This document shows positions 61,094 through 64,000 of a DNA stretch of 64,000 bases, piece after piece. The notes under the pieces are model-generated. The model worked only from the letters and a program-made list of their open reading frames with translations. It was not told the origin of the DNA and ran no database searches. Numbering within the stretch: the stretch's first letter is position 1; the number at the start of each line of letters is the position of its first letter. The translations under genes were made by a program, and so were the position numbers. The stretch comes from Vicinamibacterales bacterium (GTDB lineage: Bacteria; Acidobacteriota; Vicinamibacteria; Vicinamibacterales; 2-12-FULL-66-21). The stretch lies in NCBI GenBank assembly GCA_035699745.1, contig DASSPH010000042.1, positions 47,328-111,327 on the forward strand. Reading direction: 5' to 3'.

Positions 61094-63265
61094 CTACTGG
61101 CTGCCGCGCGCGCGGAGGTACTCGACGACGGGCCCTCGTCCTTTCGCCTGCGCGGCGCGCATCGGAGTCCAGTCCTTCCACCGAACGCGAACATCCGCGC
61201 CGCGGTCCACGAGCAGGGTCACGACCGCAAGGTGGCCTTCGTCGGCAGCCAGGACGATCGGAGGCGGTTGCGTCGCGGTTGACGCGTTCGGATCGGCTCC
61301 GCGATCGAGCATCATGCGGACCATGGCTGTCTCTCCACCGCGCGCGGCACGCTGCAGCGGTGTGAGGTCGTGGTACCCGAGATCCCAACGCGCCCCTCGA
61401 TCGAGCAGCAGCGCCAGGATCTCCGGCTGTTTGCGCTGCACCGCTGCATACAGCGCTGTGCCCTTCTCGGTCACGGCGTTGATATCGGCTCCATGGGCGA
61501 GCATCATTGCGACCGCCTCCTTGTGGCCGTTCCAGACCGCAGTCTGCAGCGCGTCGTAACCGTCGCTCGCAGCGACATTCGGCCGGGCGCCGGCCTCGAG
61601 CAGCATTGCAATGATGTCGGGATTTCCGTCGAACGCGGCTCTGCGCAGCAGCGTCTGGCCGGTCGCGCTGCGCGCGTTCACATCAGCGCCGCCCTGGAGG
61701 AGCAGCCGCAGGCACTCGACGCAGCCGCGCCTGACCGCATCCATCGATGCCGTCGACCCCTCCGTCGTTCTGGCGTCGAGCCTCGCGCCGCGCGCGACCA
61801 GGGAGCGAATCATCGGCAGGCTCTTACCCATGACTGCCCAGTGGATCGGTGCAAAACCCTCGTTGTCGGCGAGGTCGATCGACGCACCGCGGTCGAGCAG
61901 CAGGGCGGCCATGTCGACGGCCGTCGGACGATTCATCCAGGCGAGGTGCGACAACGCCGTCCGGCCATACCGGTTGGCAACATCGGGCGACACGCCCCGG
62001 TCGAGCAGCGCGCGAACGATATCACCGTGGCCATTCTGGGTGGCCACGTGGAGGGGGGTGAACTCCGCGTCGCGGCACTGTCCCGCAGGATCGGCGCCGT
62101 GCGCCAGCAGCAGCCTCACAATCGGCAGATGTCCATCCCGTGAGGCGAGGCAGAGCGGCGTCATCTGTGTCGTGCCGCGATAATCGACGGGACTCCCGAG
62201 CCGCAGGACGGCCTTCGCGGCGCGCGCATAGCCGTGCGCGGCGGCGAACCGCAGCACGCCGCCATTGAAGATCGGGATGCTCGCCACGGCCAGCCCGACG
62301 ACGGCGCACGCCGCGATGAACGCCGCTCCCCGGACCGGCTCGAGGCGCATCCCCATGACGCCGGCCGCTGCCGCTGCCGCGGGACCCTCGTGGAGGCGCC
62401 GCAACACGTCGTAAAGCTCGAGCGGCCGCTCGGTGAGTCTGGAGATCACGAACGCGGTGCGCTCGCCGCTCGTGTCCGCGATCACGATCGCCGGCCGGCC
62501 GCGGTCGTCTGACAGGAGTTCCACCGCCGCAATACAGGCGATCGGGATCTCGCGCGTCCCGGCCAGTGTCGCGAGCGTCAGCGCGGCGGGCCGCACCGTG
62601 ACGGCATACGGCGCGCGCGCGAGACCCCACAGCGCGAGCGGTATCCACGCCAGACCGAGCACGAAGGCCAGCGGGTCCAGCCACGACACGGCGAGCGGCC
62701 TACGGGCGAGACCAAGAAGGAACTCCAGCGGGCTCAACCACGCGATCGCTGCCGTCCAGGTCAGCGAGCCGAGCACCTGGAGCACTTCCGGTGCGACTGA
62801 CGAGCCGAACGTGAGCGCGTCAGGCGCCGGCGGGGTACGCGCGCCGCGCTTCCGATGCGCGTACGCCGCAGCGAGATGCCCGACCACGTCGGCAACGAGC
62901 GCCGGAAACGGTTCGAACCGCCGGCTGACGACGATTGGGTGCGTGCGGCTCGCGTCGGACAGCTCGAGCGCGCCTCCGCGCGTGACTGTCAGCAGTGCAA
63001 TGCTCGCCCAGGGCAGCGTCCGGAATCCCGCCGGGCCCGACGCCGTGATCGCGTCGTCAGCGATCTGGATGTACTCGGACGCGCGCGCCGCCAGCCGCCG
63101 TCGGACGACGACCGCGAGAAGCAACGCCGAGACACCAGTCGCGATCCAGACGTATCGGGCAGCACTGACCTGGCGCAGCGACAGCGTCGCTGCAGCCCAC
63201 GCGACCGCCAGCACGGCGAGCCCGCCAAAGACGATGAGCCTGGTGGCCGGCGCGACTCGGTACAT
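61094..63265 (-). CDS. Membrane-anchored ankyrin repeat protein
   Basis: 723 residues from ATG 63265. The N-terminal 340 residues hold about five membrane helices, in two pairs and one single, with PH-like beta segments between (SEYIQIADDAITASGPAGFR and ITVRP-like). The C-terminal 380 residues are eleven ankyrin repeats with the usual consensus (for example TPLHVATQNGHGDIVRALL). Ankyrin repeats bind partner proteins; the orientation of the membrane part suggests a cytoplasmic scaffold. I do not know a described family with this fusion. Confidence 0.8.
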   Translation of the reverse strand: MYRVAPATRLIVFGGLAVLAVAWAAATLSLRQVSAARYVWIATGVSALLLAVVVRRRLAARASEYIQIADDAITASGPAGFRTLPWASIALLTVTRGGALELSDASRTHPIVVSRRFEPFPALVADVVGHLAAAYAHRKRGARTPPAPDALTFGSSVAPEVLQVLGSLTWTAAIAWLSPLEFLLGLARRPLAVSWLDPLAFVLGLAWIPLALWGLARAPYAVTVRPAALTLATLAGTREIPIACIAAVELLSDDRGRPAIVIADTSGERTAFVISRLTERPLELYDVLRRLHEGPAAAAAAGVMGMRLEPVRGAAFIAACAVVGLAVASIPIFNGGVLRFAAAHGYARAAKAVLRLGSPVDYRGTTQMTPLCLASRDGHLPIVRLLLAHGADPAGQCRDAEFTPLHVATQNGHGDIVRALLDRGVSPDVANRYGRTALSHLAWMNRPTAVDMAALLLDRGASIDLADNEGFAPIHWAVMGKSLPMIRSLVARGARLDARTTEGSTASMDAVRRGCVECLRLLLQGGADVNARSATGQTLLRRAAFDGNPDIIAMLLEAGARPNVAASDGYDALQTAVWNGHKEAVAMMLAHGADINAVTEKGTALYAAVQRKQPEILALLLDRGARWDLGYHDLTPLQRAARGGETAMVRMMLDRGADPNASTATQPPPIVLAADEGHLAVVTLLVDRGADVRVRWKDWTPMRAAQAKGRGPVVEYLRARGSQ

Positions 63266-63437
63266 GCGCGAATACTACAACGCCTCAGCCGTCGCAGACC
63301 TTCTGCGCGTGACGCTGCTTGCCATTCGGGAGCACGTCGTCTCGCGGCGGCGCTGGAGCGTTCGTCTCCGCCGCGGGCACCGCCAGGCGGCTGCGACGCT
63401 GAACGCGAAGAACAAGCAGCGCCTTGCCGTGGACCCG
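63266..63437. other. Intergenic region upstream of the ankyrin gene
   Basis: 172 bp without a recognisable gene or RNA. It must hold the ankyrin gene promoter on the minus strand; I see no strong match. Confidence 0.3.
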
Positions 63438-63611
63438 CTATGTGGAGGCCTGGACCGAGTAGATCAGGACTGCTATCGCGACAACGACGCCGAAGCCGAC
63501 CGCGCCTTCCGCGAGGCTGTCCGACGGGTCACGGCGGTAGCGTCCGAGTGTCAGGAGCTTCAACGCTACATACCCGAGCCACCGAATGAGCTCTTCGATG
63601 AGGTCCTGCAA
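63438..63611 (-). CDS. Small membrane protein, TTG start
   Basis: 57 residues from TTG 63611, nine bases after a GGAG. An amphipathic N-terminus (MQDLIEELIRWLGYVALKLL) is followed by TLGRYRRDPSDSL and one membrane helix (VGFGVVVAIAVLIYSV). I recall similar small proteins in Acidobacteriota with the LGYVALK and LTLGRY words, without function. The open frame continues upstream through the tRNA gene, which is not meaningful. Confidence 0.55.
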   Translation of the reverse strand: MQDLIEELIRWLGYVALKLLTLGRYRRDPSDSLAEGAVGFGVVVAIAVLIYSVQAST

Positions 63612-63728
63612 TGCGGCTTTCTCCGTGATCTGGGCGCATTGTAAGGCAGGCGGCCCGCCGGTGAATGAACGCCAGGGTAGAGAACCGGTAGAAACGACTG
63701 ATCCGGTTTCAGATCGGTTGCAGAAAGT

Positions 63729-63815
63729 TGGTGCCGGAGGTGGGAATCGAACCCACACGACCTTGCGGTCACGGGATTTTGAGTCCCGCGCGTCTGCCAG
63801 TTTCACCACTCCGGC
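63729..63815 (-). tRNA. tRNA-Leu(CAA)
   Basis: 87 nt including an encoded CCA. Acceptor arm GCCGGAG pairs with CTCCGGC; the D arm, anticodon stem CGGGA/TCCCG with loop CTCAAAA (anticodon CAA), a long type II variable arm and the T arm GTGGG-TTCGATT-CCCAC are all present. A long variable arm with this anticodon is diagnostic for leucine. Confidence 0.95.
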
Positions 63816-63829
63816 CCAGAGGGGAACTC

Positions 63830-64000
63830 CTATTGTACCCCGCCGGCGAACGGCAGCGCCCCAGACCTGGAGCTGATCCACGCCCGACGCGTCGCCCGTC
63901 GCCGGATCGATCGCCAGCGCGAGCGAGACACCCGGCCGGTGATGAAATCCGCGAAGAAGTAGCGGCCGCGATCCGCCGCCCCGAACGCCGTGCCTCGATA
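63830..64000 (-). pseudogene. Frameshifted fragment of a PQQ-dehydrogenase/propeller-like gene at the edge
   Basis: Read from base 64000 on the minus strand, one frame gives GRYFFADFITGRV and a second frame, shifted near 63924-63931, continues LALAIDPATGDASGVDQL. In soluble PQQ/sorbosone-dehydrogenase-like propellers these two words form one strand (GRVWSLAL). A lost base would join them. The usual C-terminal end is missing before the tRNA. It could instead be a sequencing error or a chance resemblance. Confidence 0.4.

Noticed and set aside
63438..63881. A 147-residue protein reading through the tRNA-Leu gene
   Set aside because: The frame crosses a complete tRNA. Only the last 57 codons look like protein, with a plausible TTG start at 63611.

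Overview
The window is a stretch of high-GC bacterial chromosome with about 55 genes, densely packed on both strands. No gap between genes exceeds about 220 bp. The gene families point to Acidobacteriota, most likely the Vicinamibacteria. They include three duplicated-permease (ADOP/MacB-like) proteins, one of them in the typical PadR-ADOP pair, an ECF sigma factor next to a Ser/Thr kinase with a TolB-like propeller, many exported M28 peptidases, amidases with exported N-termini, and Gly/Arg-rich insertions in secreted enzymes. This is a family-level inference, because no rRNA or other phylogenetic marker is present. I see no phage, transposase, CRISPR array, plasmid or biosynthetic cluster.

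Layout. 0-19 kb: a partial spermidine-synthase-like protein, an alpha/beta hydrolase, two exported amidases, an ADOP permease, a class C beta-lactamase-like hydrolase, an M48 lipoprotein, a metallophosphoesterase, PnuC, an M28 peptidase, RecQ and an S9 (DPP-IV-like) peptidase. 19-25 kb: a PEP-CTERM protein divergent from a PadR-ADOP operon, then an M28 peptidase. 24.5-30 kb: a CHRD lipoprotein and a DUF5777-like protein, divergent from mntH-usp-crcB and a flavin amine oxidase. 30-39 kb: a YcaQ-type DNA glycosylase with an AlkZ-related partner, an M28 peptidase, a PAP2 phosphatase, a lone receiver domain, and an SGNH/MBOAT acylation cassette. 38.7-42.8 kb: a GntR (YtrA-like)-ABC ATPase-two-permease operon behind a perfect palindromic operator. 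42.9-54 kb: a propeller-M28-FnIII peptidase, several unknown secreted proteins, a phosphodiesterase, two di-haem cytochrome-peroxidase-like proteins and a lipoprotein. 54-64 kb: a kinase-ECF sigma pair, a third ADOP, a periplasmic LMW-PTP-like protein, a membrane-ankyrin protein, a 57-residue membrane protein, tRNA-Leu(CAA) and a broken gene fragment at the edge.

How the genes work together. Most of the window serves the cell envelope. Exported peptidases (four M28, one S9, one M48), two amidases and other hydrolases suggest scavenging of peptides and amides. Efflux-type permeases and local regulators (PadR, GntR, ECF/kinase) handle signalling, and the metal/fluoride operon handles ion homeostasis.

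The most unusual signals are non-coding or at gene starts. Heptanucleotide tandem repeats begin at or just after stop codons at several loci, and two of these arrays share one repeat family in the same orientation relative to their genes. An ECF sigma factor has no ATG, GTG or TTG available before its conserved region 2, so ATT may be the start. Two divergent gene pairs have overlapping start codons or overlapping -10 elements, and several genes may have leaderless transcripts.
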